From Streptomyces geranii (lineage in GTDB: Bacteria; Actinomycetota; Actinomycetes; Streptomycetales; Streptomycetaceae), in NCBI RefSeq assembly GCF_002954775.1, contig NZ_PJME01000058.1:1-54385 (forward strand): a stretch of DNA of 54,385 nt, in the 5' to 3' direction. A program made the position numbers and the translations under genes. Below, piece by piece: positions 23,766 to 32,350 of the stretch (positions are counted from its first letter, which is position 1; each line of letters begins with the position of its first letter). The notes beneath the pieces were generated by a model that was not told the DNA's origin, did no database searches, and saw only the letters and a list, made by a program, of their open reading frames with translations.

Positions 23766-25499
23766 ATGCCCCCGACGCTCGCCTCGCTCCTCCACCACTC
23801 CGCGCTCAGGCTGACCGTCCGGGCGGGCGGGGACCGCCTCGACGTACCCGTGCGCTGGGTGCACGCCAGCGAACTCGCCGACCCCGTCCCCTACATGGAG
23901 GGCGGGGAACTGCTCCTGATCACCGCCCTCAAGTTGGACGCCGAGGACCCGGAGACCATGCGGCGCTATGTGAAGCGGCTGGCCGGGGCGGGGGTCGCCG
24001 GGCTCGGTTTCGGCGTCGGCGTCAACTACGCGGAGATCCCCGGGGCGCTGGTGGAGGCGGCGGAGCACGAGGGGCTCCCGCTCCTCGAAGTCCCGCGCCG
24101 TACGCCCTTCCTCGCCATCAGCAAGGCGGTGTCGGCCGCGATCGCCGCCGACCAGTACCGGGCGGTCACGGCCGGATTCGCGGCCCAGCGCGAACTGACC
24201 CGGCAGGCGCTGAGCGACGGCCCGGAGGGCCTGCTCGCCGCGCTCGCCTCACAGGTCGACGGGTGGGCCGCGCTCTACGACGCCTCGGGCGCGGTCGTCG
24301 CCACCGCACCCGAGTGGGCCGGGCGGCGGGCGGCCCGGCTCACGGCGGATGTGGAGCGGCTGCGGGAGCGGGCGGCACCGGCGAGCGCGGTGGTGGGTCT
24401 GGGGGAGGGAGAGCGCGGTGAGGGCGAGGAGCGGGACCGGGTCGAGCTGCACTCCCTCGGGACCGGGCGGCGTCCGCGGGCCGCGTTGGCGGTGGGGACG
24501 GCCGGGGCGTTGGGTACGGCGGAGCGGTACGCGTTGCACTCGGCCATCGCTCTGTTGACGTTGACGACGGAGAGGTCTCGTTCGCTCCAGGCCGCTGAGC
24601 AGCGGATCGGGGCGGCTGTGCTGCGGATGCTGCTGGCCGGGGAGCCCGATCATGCGCGGGCGGTGGCCGGGGGGTTGTACGGCGAGCTGCTCGACGCGCC
24701 GTTCCGGATCGTGGTCGCGGAGGCGGCGTCGGCTCCGGTGGGGGCGGCGGGAGCGGCGCGGGATGCCGGTGGCGGGGCCGTGAGCAGGCCGACGGCCGGG
24801 TCCCTGGTCGCCGCCGACGCGGGCGGTGATCCGCTGGGCGGGCTCGCCGAGTGCCTGGAGTCCGCCGCGGCGCGGGCCGGGGAGGCGGTGCTCGTGGTGC
24901 CGGAGGGGGAGCGGCTGGTCGTGCTCGCGGTGGACGGGGGTGCGGCGGAGGTGGCCTGTGGGGAGTTCGCGGCGGCGGTGGAGGGGGCTCGGGCGGATGC
25001 CACTGGCTCCGCCTCCGCCTCCACTTCCGCCCCGGGGGGTTCCTCCTCGGCCGGATCCCGTGACGACGACGAGCTGGTGGTGGGGATGTCGGGGCCTGCG
25101 GGGCCGATCGCCGCCGCTGCCGCGTACAAGCAGGCCGAGCAGGCGTTGTCGGTGGCCCGGCGGAGGGGGCGGGTGCTGGTCGGGCACGAGCAGCTGGCCG
25201 CCGGGTCCGTGGTGCCGTTGCTGGCGGACGACGCGGTGCGGGCGTTCGCGGACGGGTTGCTGCGTCCGTTGTTCGAGCATGACGCGACCGGGCGGGGGGA
25301 TCTGGTGGCGTCGTTGCGGGCGTGGCTGTCGCGGCACGGGCAGTGGGATGCGGCTGCGGCGGATCTTGGGGTGCATCGGCACACGTTGCGGTATCGGATG
25401 CGGCGGGTGGAGGAGATTCTGGGGCGGTCGCTGGATGATCCGGATGTGCGGATGGAGTTGTGGCTGGCGTTGAAGACTACGGCGGCGGTGGGGGAGTAG
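23766..25499 (+). CDS. PucR-family transcriptional regulator
   Basis: The 577-residue product starts with the PucR N-terminal domain (LTVRAGGDRLDVPVRWVHASELADPVPYMEGGELLLITAL). It ends with the helix-turn-helix typical of the family: AAADLGVHRHTLRYRMRRVEEILGRSLDDPDVRMELWLAL. The middle is a poorly conserved GGDEF-like region with an Ala/Ser-rich insert. PucR regulators often control purine, polyamine or amino-acid catabolism; here it precedes an aldehyde dehydrogenase gene. The ATG at 23766 has GAAGG upstream; a GTG at 23721 is an alternative. The upstream gap holds four ACGT-centred motifs. Confidence 0.88.
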   Translation: MPPTLASLLHHSALRLTVRAGGDRLDVPVRWVHASELADPVPYMEGGELLLITALKLDAEDPETMRRYVKRLAGAGVAGLGFGVGVNYAEIPGALVEAAEHEGLPLLEVPRRTPFLAISKAVSAAIAADQYRAVTAGFAAQRELTRQALSDGPEGLLAALASQVDGWAALYDASGAVVATAPEWAGRRAARLTADVERLRERAAPASAVVGLGEGERGEGEERDRVELHSLGTGRRPRAALAVGTAGALGTAERYALHSAIALLTLTTERSRSLQAAEQRIGAAVLRMLLAGEPDHARAVAGGLYGELLDAPFRIVVAEAASAPVGAAGAARDAGGGAVSRPTAGSLVAADAGGDPLGGLAECLESAAARAGEAVLVVPEGERLVVLAVDGGAAEVACGEFAAAVEGARADATGSASASTSAPGGSSSAGSRDDDELVVGMSGPAGPIAAAAAYKQAEQALSVARRRGRVLVGHEQLAAGSVVPLLADDAVRAFADGLLRPLFEHDATGRGDLVASLRAWLSRHGQWDAAAADLGVHRHTLRYRMRRVEEILGRSLDDPDVRMELWLALKTTAAVGE

Positions 25500-25509
25500 G
25501 GGGTTGTTC

Positions 25510-25669
25510 CTCGCCCCCGCCGCCCTTACCCGTTCCCATCCCTGGGGGCTGCCGCCCCCGGACCCCCGCGTATCGCGCTGAACGCGCTCGTCCTCGAACG
25601 CCGGACGGGCTGAGTGGTGCCGGCAGCCCCCAGGAACGGGATGGGACGGGTAGGGGCGGCGGGGGCGAA
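25510..25669. repeat. Dispersed ~105-bp element with an inverted partial copy (large palindrome)
   Basis: Positions 25510-25614 match 54261-54366 closely, from CTCGCCCCCGCCGCCC to the shared GACGGGCTGAG. Directly after, 25621-25669 is an inverted copy of the first ~45 bp, so the region forms a palindrome with arms of ~45 bp around a ~65-bp centre. It lies between the PucR gene and the second aldehyde dehydrogenase gene; no gene is seen within it. Confidence 0.8.
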
Positions 25670-25747
25670 GAAAAACCACGCCAATCCGGCGCACCCCCCA
25701 CCCCCACCACTCCACCCCGGCCAACCACCCCCACCCCCTCCCCGCCC

Positions 25748-25753
25748 TACCGT
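25748..25753 (+). promoter_or_regulatory. Likely -10 box of a leaderless transcript
   Basis: TACCGT is followed by exactly 6 bases and the ATG at 25760. This TANNNT-N6-start arrangement is typical of leaderless genes in actinobacteria, and no ribosome-binding site is present. Confidence 0.35.
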
Positions 25754-25759
25754 GTACCC

Positions 25760-27220
25760 ATGACCTCCACGCCGCCGCCCCGCACCCACGCCTTCTGGCT
25801 CGCCGGCCGTCAGGCCACCGGTGAGACCACCTTCGACGTCACCTCCCCCTGGGACGGACGCCTCGTCGGCAAGGTCGGCGTGCCGACCGAGGACCAGATC
25901 GAGGAAGCCGTCGCCGCGGCCCACGCCGTCCGCGACGAGTTCGCCGCCACCCCGGCCCACGTCCGCGCCGCCGCCCTCGACCACGTCAGCCGCCGCCTCG
26001 CCGAGCGCACGGAAGACATCGCCCAGCTCATCTCCGCCGAGAACGGCAAGCCGGTCAAGTGGGCCCGCGGCGAGGTCGGCCGAGCCGTCTCCGTGTTCCG
26101 GTTCGCCGCCGAGGAGGCCCGGCGCTTCAACGGCGGCGAGGCCCAGCGCCTCGACACCGACCTCGGCGGACAGGGCCGCCTCGCCCTCACCCGCCGCTTC
26201 CCGAAGGGCGCGATCCTCGGCATCGCCCCCTTCAACTTCCCCCTCAACCTCTGCGCCCACAAGATCGCCCCGGCGATCGCGGCAGGCGCGCCCATCATCC
26301 TGAAGCCGGCCCCCGCCACCCCCCTCTCCGGCCTCGTCATCGGCGAACTCCTCGCCGAGACCGACCTGCCCGCCGGTTCCTGGAGCGTCCTCCCGGTCGC
26401 CAACGACCGCATGCCCGCCCTCGTACAGGACCCGCGCCTGCCCGTGATCTCCTTCACCGGCTCGGAGAAGGTCGGCTACGCGATCATGGACTCGGTGCCG
26501 CGCAAGCACTGCACCCTCGAACTCGGCGGCAACGGCGCGGCCGTCGTCCTCGCCGACTACGCCTCCGACGCCGACCTGGACTGGGCGGCGACCCGTATCG
26601 CCACGTTCTCCAACTACCAGGGCGGCCAGTCCTGCATCTCCGTGCAGCGGGTCATCGCGGACGCCTCCGTCTACGACCGCCTGCTGCCCCGCATCGTCGC
26701 CGCCGTCGAGGCCCAGGTGACCGGCGACCCGGCCGACGGCGCCACCGACGTCGGGCCGCTGGTCAGCGAGGACGCCGCCAAGCGGGTCGAGGCGTGGGTC
26801 GACGAGGCCGTGGCAGCGGGCGCGAACCTGCTCGCCGGCGGCAAGCGCGACGGTGCCTCCTACGCGCCGACCGTCCTCACCGACGTACCCGCCGATGCCA
26901 CCATCTCCTGCGAGGAGGTCTTCGGACCGGTCCTCACCGTGCGGAAGGTGGACGGCGAGGCCGCCGCCTTCGCCGCCGCCAACGACTCCAAGTACGGCCT
27001 CCAGACAGGCGTGTTCACCCACGACCTCCAGGTCGCCTTCCGGGCCCACCGCGCCCTGGAGGTCGGCGGTGTCGTCATCGGCGACGTGCCCTCCTACCGC
27101 GCCGACCAGATGCCGTACGGCGGCGCCAAGCAGTCCGGCGTCGGCCGCGAGGGCGTCAGGTTCGCCATGGAGGACTACACGTACGAGCGCGTCCTCGTAC
27201 TGACCGGCCTCACCCTCTAG
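25760..27220 (+). CDS. Aldehyde dehydrogenase family protein (substrate unknown)
   Basis: The 486-residue enzyme has GIAPFNFPLNLCAHKIAPAI, FTGSEKVGY, the catalytic Glu in LELGGNGAAVVL and the catalytic Cys in YQGGQSCISVQRV. The C-terminal MPYGGAKQSGVGREG is also conserved. It differs from the dehydrogenase at 7041 in these segments (GGQSC against TGQDC). The group includes succinic-semialdehyde, phosphonoacetaldehyde and glyceraldehyde-3-phosphate (non-phosphorylating) dehydrogenases. A role after GabT is possible but not shown. It follows the PucR gene after a 260-bp gap filled by a repeat, and is convergent with the GH3 gene. Confidence 0.88.
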   Translation: MTSTPPPRTHAFWLAGRQATGETTFDVTSPWDGRLVGKVGVPTEDQIEEAVAAAHAVRDEFAATPAHVRAAALDHVSRRLAERTEDIAQLISAENGKPVKWARGEVGRAVSVFRFAAEEARRFNGGEAQRLDTDLGGQGRLALTRRFPKGAILGIAPFNFPLNLCAHKIAPAIAAGAPIILKPAPATPLSGLVIGELLAETDLPAGSWSVLPVANDRMPALVQDPRLPVISFTGSEKVGYAIMDSVPRKHCTLELGGNGAAVVLADYASDADLDWAATRIATFSNYQGGQSCISVQRVIADASVYDRLLPRIVAAVEAQVTGDPADGATDVGPLVSEDAAKRVEAWVDEAVAAGANLLAGGKRDGASYAPTVLTDVPADATISCEEVFGPVLTVRKVDGEAAAFAAANDSKYGLQTGVFTHDLQVAFRAHRALEVGGVVIGDVPSYRADQMPYGGAKQSGVGREGVRFAMEDYTYERVLVLTGLTL

Positions 27221-27277
27221 CTAATGGGAACCATTTTCACGTACACTCGCCGATGACGCGAACGCGCCGTCACGAAA

Positions 27278-27311
27278 GGGTCCGGCACCGATGCCTTCCG
27301 GTGCCGGGCCC
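27278..27311. terminator. Bidirectional terminator hairpin between dehydrogenase and GH3 genes
   Basis: GGGTCCGGCACCG pairs with CGGTGCCGGGCCC (13 bp, one G-U type mismatch) around an 8-nt loop. It lies between two convergent stop codons. Confidence 0.7.
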
Positions 27312-27338
27312 CTTCCATGCGCCGACCGCCCGGGACCC

Positions 27339-30287
27339 TCAGCCCGGGAAGTCGACACGCGCCAGCCGCAAGGGGCCGCGCAGCCTCAGACGTACGTCGT
27401 GCACACCGGCGGTGTCGGTGGTGGTGAGCGGGGCTCGGACCGTCGTGTAGGCGTACGGGCCTGCCGTCGCCGTTCGCGTCAGGACCGCCGCCGTTTCCGT
27501 CGCGCCGTCCAGGACGACCTCCACCACCCCCTCGCCCGCCACCTCGACCGTGATCTCCGTGACGCCTGCCCCGAAGTCGCAGTTCCGGTACAGCAGTTCG
27601 GCCTCCCCGCCGCCCGCCGGTGTCACCGCGTCGCCCGACACCTTCGTACGGTCGACGATCTCGGCGCCGCTCTGCTCGTCGAAGTCCGCCGCCACCAGTC
27701 CGAGTTGGCGCACCGCGCGCGGTGTCGCCGGAGTGCCGGTCAGCCGGACCGTCGTACTCGCCCGGACGTCCTCGCTCGACGCGCCCGCCAGTAGCTCGTA
27801 CGAGCCGGGGGCGAGCCGTCGGCCGCCGTTCGCCACGTCCCAGAACTCCAGCCGGTCCAGTGGGAGTTCGAAGGACACCGTCGCCGACTCCCCTGGTGAC
27901 AGGGTGACTCGGCGGTGGGCCAGCAGCTCCTTGCGCGGGCGGGCCACCGGCGACTCCGGTGCCCGCACGTACAGTTGCGCGACCTCGTCCGCCGTGACGT
28001 AACCGGTGTTGGCGACCGTGAAGGACACCCGCAGTGTTCCCTCGTCGTCCCCTCCGTCCCGCTCTCCCTCCTCCGCCTCCGCCGTCAGGTCGCCGTACGA
28101 GAAGGACCCGTACGACAGGCCGTGGCCGAAGGGGAAGAGGGGGGTGCCCTCGAAGTAGAGGTACGTCTGGCGGGAGCCGATGACGTCGTAGTCCAGGAGG
28201 TCGGGGAGGTCCGTGTCCGCCGCGTACCAGGTCTGGGGGAGGCGGCCCGCCGGGGAGACGTCGCCCGCCAGGACGCGGGCCAGCGCCGTGCCCGCCGCCT
28301 GGCCGCCGTGCGCTGTCCACAGGGCCGCCGGGAGGTCCGCGACGTCCACCGCGTACGGGTATGCCGAGGTCAGGACCAGGACCGTGCGGGGGTTCGCCGC
28401 GCGGGCCGCCGTGAGCAGGCGCCGCTGGTGGGCGGGGAGGGCCAGTGTGGTGCGGTCCTCCGTCTCGCGGCCGTTGATGTGCGGGTCGTTGCCCGCGACC
28501 ACCACGACCACGTCCGCCCGCGCGGCCACTCTCTTCACCGACTCCTCACCCCGTTCGACGAAGATCAGTTCGAAGATCTCCGGAGAGGTCTCGTCAGGGG
28601 TCTCCTGGGAGGTCCCGTCAGGGGTCTCGTCCTCGGCGGCAACCTTTACGCCGTCGGCGGCGACAGAGACGTGGCGACCCGTACCGACGTGCCTGAGGAG
28701 GTGGCGGTGGTTTTCATGCGAATCGGTGGATTCGTGCGGCTCCAGGCGGAACGTTTCCTGGACCACCCAGCCTCCGGGCTGGTCCGCCGACGCCCGTACG
28801 TAGCCGTCCTCCGCGACCGAGAGATAGCGGCCGTCCGGCGCGCGCAGCGTAAGGACACCCTCGCCCCAGTCGACCAGCGCGAACTCCGTGCCCTCGGCCT
28901 CGGGCCCGGCGGTGAGCGGCGACAGGTCCGTGCGGCCCGCGAGGAGGGCCGGGTCCAGCGCGCCCTCCGCGCCCCGGGCCGCCTCCGGCGCGTCCTCGGC
29001 GGGCGGTACGTGCAGGAACGTACCCGCCGACGTCCGCAGCCGTACGCGGTCCACTCCCTCGGCGAACTCGACGTGCTCGGCGCCGAAGCGCTCGTACAGG
29101 CCCTCCAGCGGGGTCGAGCGGTGGATGAGGGTGCCGCTGTACCAGTCGGTCTTGCACTCGTCGGCGAGCAGGCCGACGACCGCGATCCGGGTGCCGGGGG
29201 CGAGCGGGAGCGTCGCGTCATCGTTCTTCAGCAGGACGATCGCCTGCTCCGCCGCCTCCTGGGCGAGGGCGCGGTGGGCCGGGGTGTCGAAGTCCTTGGT
29301 GTCCGCGTACGGGTCGTACTGCGGGTCGAACTCGCCAAGCCGGAACCGGACCGAGAGCTGGCGGCGGACCGCCCTGTCGATGTCCTCCTCCGTCAACAAG
29401 CCCTGCTCCAGGGCCCCTTGGAGGCGGGCGACGATCTTCGAGCTGTCCGTGCCGTGGTCCGTGAAGCTGTCCACGCCGGCGATCAGCGCGGCGGCCGTCG
29501 CCTCCTCGTGGGTGTCGAAGTAGTGCTCCGGGTCGACCAGGTTGGAGGGCGCCGCCGCGTCCGAGCAGACCAGGAGGTCGGCGTCCGTCCAGGTGCGCAG
29601 CTGCTCGCGCAGATGCGGGGAGACGTGGTTGGGGCGGCCGTTGACCAGGTTGTACGCGGGCATCACCCCCGCCACCGCGCCCGCCCGGACCGTGTCGCGG
29701 AAGGCGCGCAGGTCGTACTCGTGCAGGACGCGCGGGCGCACCGAGGACGAGGAAGTGGCCCTGTCCGTCTCGTTGTTGTGGGCCAGCCAGTGCTTGAGCA
29801 CCGGCGCCGTGCGCCAGTACGCGGGGTGGTCGCCGCGCAGCCCGCTCGTGTAGGCGGTGGCGATGGCCGAGGTCAGCCTCGGGTCCTCCGAGTAGCCCTC
29901 CTCGTTGCGGCCCCACAGGGGGTGGCGCAGCAGATTGACCGTGGGCGCCCAGACGTTGAGGCCGACGCGGTCGTCGTGGGCGCGCATCGCGCGGACCTCC
30001 TTCGACACCGCCTCGCCGACCCGGTGCACCAACTCCTCGTTCCAGGTGGCGCCGAGACCGACCGCCTGCGGGAACACCGTCGCCGGGCCCATCCACGCCA
30101 CTCCGTGCAGCGCCTCCTGCCCGGTACGGAAGGCGGCGATGCCGAGACGCTCCACGGCGGGCGCGAACTGGTGCAGGAACGCCACCCGCTCGTCGAGGGT
30201 CAGGCGCGACAGCAGATCGTCGATGCGCTTCGCGATCGGCAGCTGCGGATCGCGGAATGGCGGCGAAGGCGGCGTTTGTGCGGTCAC
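27339..30287 (-). CDS. Glycoside hydrolase family 3 beta-glucosidase-like enzyme, intracellular
   Basis: The 982-residue product has a GH3 N-terminal barrel (RIDDLLSRLTLDERVAFLHQF) with GYSEDPRLT and KHW. The presumed nucleophile is the Asp of LLVCSDAAAPS (~243), where most family members have SDW. The C-terminal domain (EQAIVLLKND) is interrupted at ~410-580 by a beta-trefoil/fascin-like segment (GVLTLRAPDGRYLSVAEDGYV). A fibronectin-III-like domain and a CBM6-like end follow. No signal peptide is seen. In the xyloglucan locus it would remove glucose from trimmed oligosaccharides. The start is GTG at 30287 with AAAGGG 8 bases upstream. A LacI box lies 37 bp before it. Confidence 0.9.
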   Translation of the reverse strand: MTAQTPPSPPFRDPQLPIAKRIDDLLSRLTLDERVAFLHQFAPAVERLGIAAFRTGQEALHGVAWMGPATVFPQAVGLGATWNEELVHRVGEAVSKEVRAMRAHDDRVGLNVWAPTVNLLRHPLWGRNEEGYSEDPRLTSAIATAYTSGLRGDHPAYWRTAPVLKHWLAHNNETDRATSSSSVRPRVLHEYDLRAFRDTVRAGAVAGVMPAYNLVNGRPNHVSPHLREQLRTWTDADLLVCSDAAAPSNLVDPEHYFDTHEEATAAALIAGVDSFTDHGTDSSKIVARLQGALEQGLLTEEDIDRAVRRQLSVRFRLGEFDPQYDPYADTKDFDTPAHRALAQEAAEQAIVLLKNDDATLPLAPGTRIAVVGLLADECKTDWYSGTLIHRSTPLEGLYERFGAEHVEFAEGVDRVRLRTSAGTFLHVPPAEDAPEAARGAEGALDPALLAGRTDLSPLTAGPEAEGTEFALVDWGEGVLTLRAPDGRYLSVAEDGYVRASADQPGGWVVQETFRLEPHESTDSHENHRHLLRHVGTGRHVSVAADGVKVAAEDETPDGTSQETPDETSPEIFELIFVERGEESVKRVAARADVVVVVAGNDPHINGRETEDRTTLALPAHQRRLLTAARAANPRTVLVLTSAYPYAVDVADLPAALWTAHGGQAAGTALARVLAGDVSPAGRLPQTWYAADTDLPDLLDYDVIGSRQTYLYFEGTPLFPFGHGLSYGSFSYGDLTAEAEEGERDGGDDEGTLRVSFTVANTGYVTADEVAQLYVRAPESPVARPRKELLAHRRVTLSPGESATVSFELPLDRLEFWDVANGGRRLAPGSYELLAGASSEDVRASTTVRLTGTPATPRAVRQLGLVAADFDEQSGAEIVDRTKVSGDAVTPAGGGEAELLYRNCDFGAGVTEITVEVAGEGVVEVVLDGATETAAVLTRTATAGPYAYTTVRAPLTTTDTAGVHDVRLRLRGPLRLARVDFPG

Positions 30288-30323
30288 GTGGGGTTCCCTT
30301 TGCGATGGAGCGGCCAGGCACAT

Positions 30324-30337
30324 TCGAAGCGCTTCGA
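30324..30337. promoter_or_regulatory. LacI-family operator, box 1 (GH3 gene)
   Basis: TCGAAGCGCTTCGA is a perfect 14-bp palindrome with the central CGCG-type symmetry of LacI-family sites, 37 bp before the GH3 GTG. Identical or near-identical boxes lie at 30472, 46457 and 46556. Confidence 0.8.
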
Positions 30338-30471
30338 TGCTCATTCGACGTGGGGGTGGGTGTCAAGAGACCCAGCCGCAATAACTGGGGCGTGCGGGGC
30401 CCCGCAGCTTGGAGGAATCTTGGGGCCGACCCTTGTGCGCCCTCAGGTGTTCACTTAACCTCGCAGCAACA

Positions 30472-30485
30472 TCGAAGCGCTTCGA
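30472..30485. promoter_or_regulatory. LacI-family operator, box 2 (importer operon)
   Basis: This is the identical 14-bp palindrome, 154 bp before the binding-protein ATG. The 351-bp divergent region 30288-30638 thus holds one box for each direction. Repeats of AAGAGCCAGAAGAG-like sequence at ~30510-30560 lie between box 2 and the gene; no small gene is evident. Confidence 0.8.
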
Positions 30486-30638
30486 CTACAGAGTGCCCCT
30501 GCACCCGTCGAAGAGCCAGAAGAGTTCCGAAGAGCCAGAAGAGTCGAAGAGCCGCTTCAGCTCAGCCAGTTCCACTGAAGACACCGCAGCCGACGGCCCA
30601 CCGCCGGGTGTCCTGGTGCGCCATGAAGGGTTGACGCA

Positions 30639-32324
30639 ATGACGCCGAATGCCTCCTCCGCCTCCTCCGCACCGAGCCGGAGAAGCTTCCTCGCCTCCAC
30701 GGCGGTCGCCGCCGCGGCGGTCGCGGGCGGGATGCCGCTGCTCGCCGCCTGCGGTGGCTCCGGCGGCGGTTCCAAGGACGGCACCACCTCGGGCAAGGAC
30801 GCGCAGAAGATCCTCCCGACCTTCGTGGCGCAGAACGTGGTCACGCCCGACATCCCGTCGAAGAACGGCTCGTCGATCGGCTTCACCAGCAAGCTCGACC
30901 TGGCCACGCTGAAGACCTCGGTGCCGCAGAAGCTCGGCAAGGGCAGCAGCGTGAAGATCATGTCGCCGTTCTGGGGCACCCCGCCCAAGGGCGACAACCC
31001 GTACTACACGGCGATGAACGCCCTGACCGGCGTCGACGTCTCCTGGCAGAACCAGGACGGCAACACCTACGACGAGAAGCTCGGCGCGGTGCTCGCCTCC
31101 AGCGACATCCCGGACGTCGTGGTCATCCCCGGCTGGAACATGGGCGGCAAGATCCCCAGCGCCATCAACAGCAAGTTCGCCGACCTCGGCCCGTACCTCT
31201 CCGGCGACGCGGTCAAGGACTACCCGAACCTCGCCGGCATCCCGACGGAGGCCTGGCAGCGCTCGATCTTCGGCGGCGCACTACGCGGACTGCCCATGCC
31301 TGCCTCGTACGTCGTCAACATCGTGCCGTACTACCGCCAGGACATCTTCGAGGCGAAGGGCTACGAACTCCCCACGTCCGCCGACGAGTTCCTCGCGCTG
31401 GCCAAGGAGATCACCAACGCGAAGGCGAAGGTGTGGGCGTGCGACGACATGAAGTGGACGGCGTTCAACATCTTCGGGGTGCTCTCCGGCGGTGAGAAGT
31501 CCCTCGGCTGGAACCTCGTCGACGGCAAGCTGATCTACCGCGTCGAGACCGACGAATACCTCGAAGCCCTGGAGTGGACGCGGAAGTTGTACGCCGCCGA
31601 CGTCGTCCACCCCGACGCCAAGGCGCAGAACCAGGGCGACGCCGGCCTGCGCTTCACCTCGGGCGAGGTCCTCTTCTTCAACAACGACATCTCGTCGTGG
31701 TGGGGCAAGACGGCCGAACAGGCCACCCAGAACAAGGACTTCCGCATCGGTGGCATGGACATCTTCGGTCACGACGGCGGCGACCCCACCCTGTACGCCG
31801 TCCAGCCCGCCGGGATCTTCGCCTTCGTCAGCAAGAAGGCCTCCGAGAAGACGATCCGGGACGTGCTCGCCGTCGCCGACGTGACCGCGGCCCCGTACGG
31901 CACCAAGGAGTACATGCTCACCAACTACGGCGTCGAGGGCACCCATTACACGGTGAAGGACGGGGTGCCCACGAAGAACGACAAGGGCAACCAGGAGGTC
32001 ACCAACGCCTTCGTCATGGTCGCCAGCCCCGCCTCGACCATCGCCCACCCCGACTTCCCCGACATCGCCAAGGCGCAGGTCGAGTGGCAGCAGCGGATGG
32101 GCGCGTTCACGAAGAAGACGCCGTTCTTCGGAATGCAGGTCGTCGAGCCGACCCGCTGGACCAATCTCTCCAACGACTTCGAGCAGCTGGAGGACGACAT
32201 CGTCCGGGGCCGCAAGAAGATCAGCGACATGCAGCAGGCGGTGTCGGACTGGAAGAGCCAGGGCGGCGACCAGCTGCGCGACTGGTACCAGAAGCTGCTC
32301 GACACCAACGGCGCGGCGAAGTGA
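30639..32324 (+). CDS. Carbohydrate ABC transporter substrate-binding lipoprotein
   Basis: The 561-residue protein has a Tat-type lipoprotein signal: SRRSFLASTAVAAAAVAGG, then the lipobox LLAAC. The mature part contains VKIMSPFWGTPPKGDNPYYTAMNALTGVDV and later IGGMDIFGHDGGD. This is the large LplA-type group of family 1 solute-binding proteins used for oligosaccharides, with ~520 mature residues compared with ~400 in common sugar binders. In this locus the ligand is probably a xyloglucan oligosaccharide. GAAGGG lies ~9 bases before the ATG. The permease genes follow by 26 bp. Confidence 0.9.
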   Translation: MTPNASSASSAPSRRSFLASTAVAAAAVAGGMPLLAACGGSGGGSKDGTTSGKDAQKILPTFVAQNVVTPDIPSKNGSSIGFTSKLDLATLKTSVPQKLGKGSSVKIMSPFWGTPPKGDNPYYTAMNALTGVDVSWQNQDGNTYDEKLGAVLASSDIPDVVVIPGWNMGGKIPSAINSKFADLGPYLSGDAVKDYPNLAGIPTEAWQRSIFGGALRGLPMPASYVVNIVPYYRQDIFEAKGYELPTSADEFLALAKEITNAKAKVWACDDMKWTAFNIFGVLSGGEKSLGWNLVDGKLIYRVETDEYLEALEWTRKLYAADVVHPDAKAQNQGDAGLRFTSGEVLFFNNDISSWWGKTAEQATQNKDFRIGGMDIFGHDGGDPTLYAVQPAGIFAFVSKKASEKTIRDVLAVADVTAAPYGTKEYMLTNYGVEGTHYTVKDGVPTKNDKGNQEVTNAFVMVASPASTIAHPDFPDIAKAQVEWQQRMGAFTKKTPFFGMQVVEPTRWTNLSNDFEQLEDDIVRGRKKISDMQQAVSDWKSQGGDQLRDWYQKLLDTNGAAK

Positions 32325-32350
32325 CCCGGAACTGAGGCAAGGAGACGGCC

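Noticed and set aside
17609..27220. Integrative conjugative element
   Set aside because: Only a TraG-like ATPase and toxin remnants are present; no integrase, relaxase, tRNA target or flanking att repeats were seen.
27915..30458. 847-codon open frame on the plus strand opposite the GH3 gene
   Set aside because: Its composition is that of an antisense shadow (Arg/Val/Gly-rich), while the minus-strand frame has GH3 motifs throughout.
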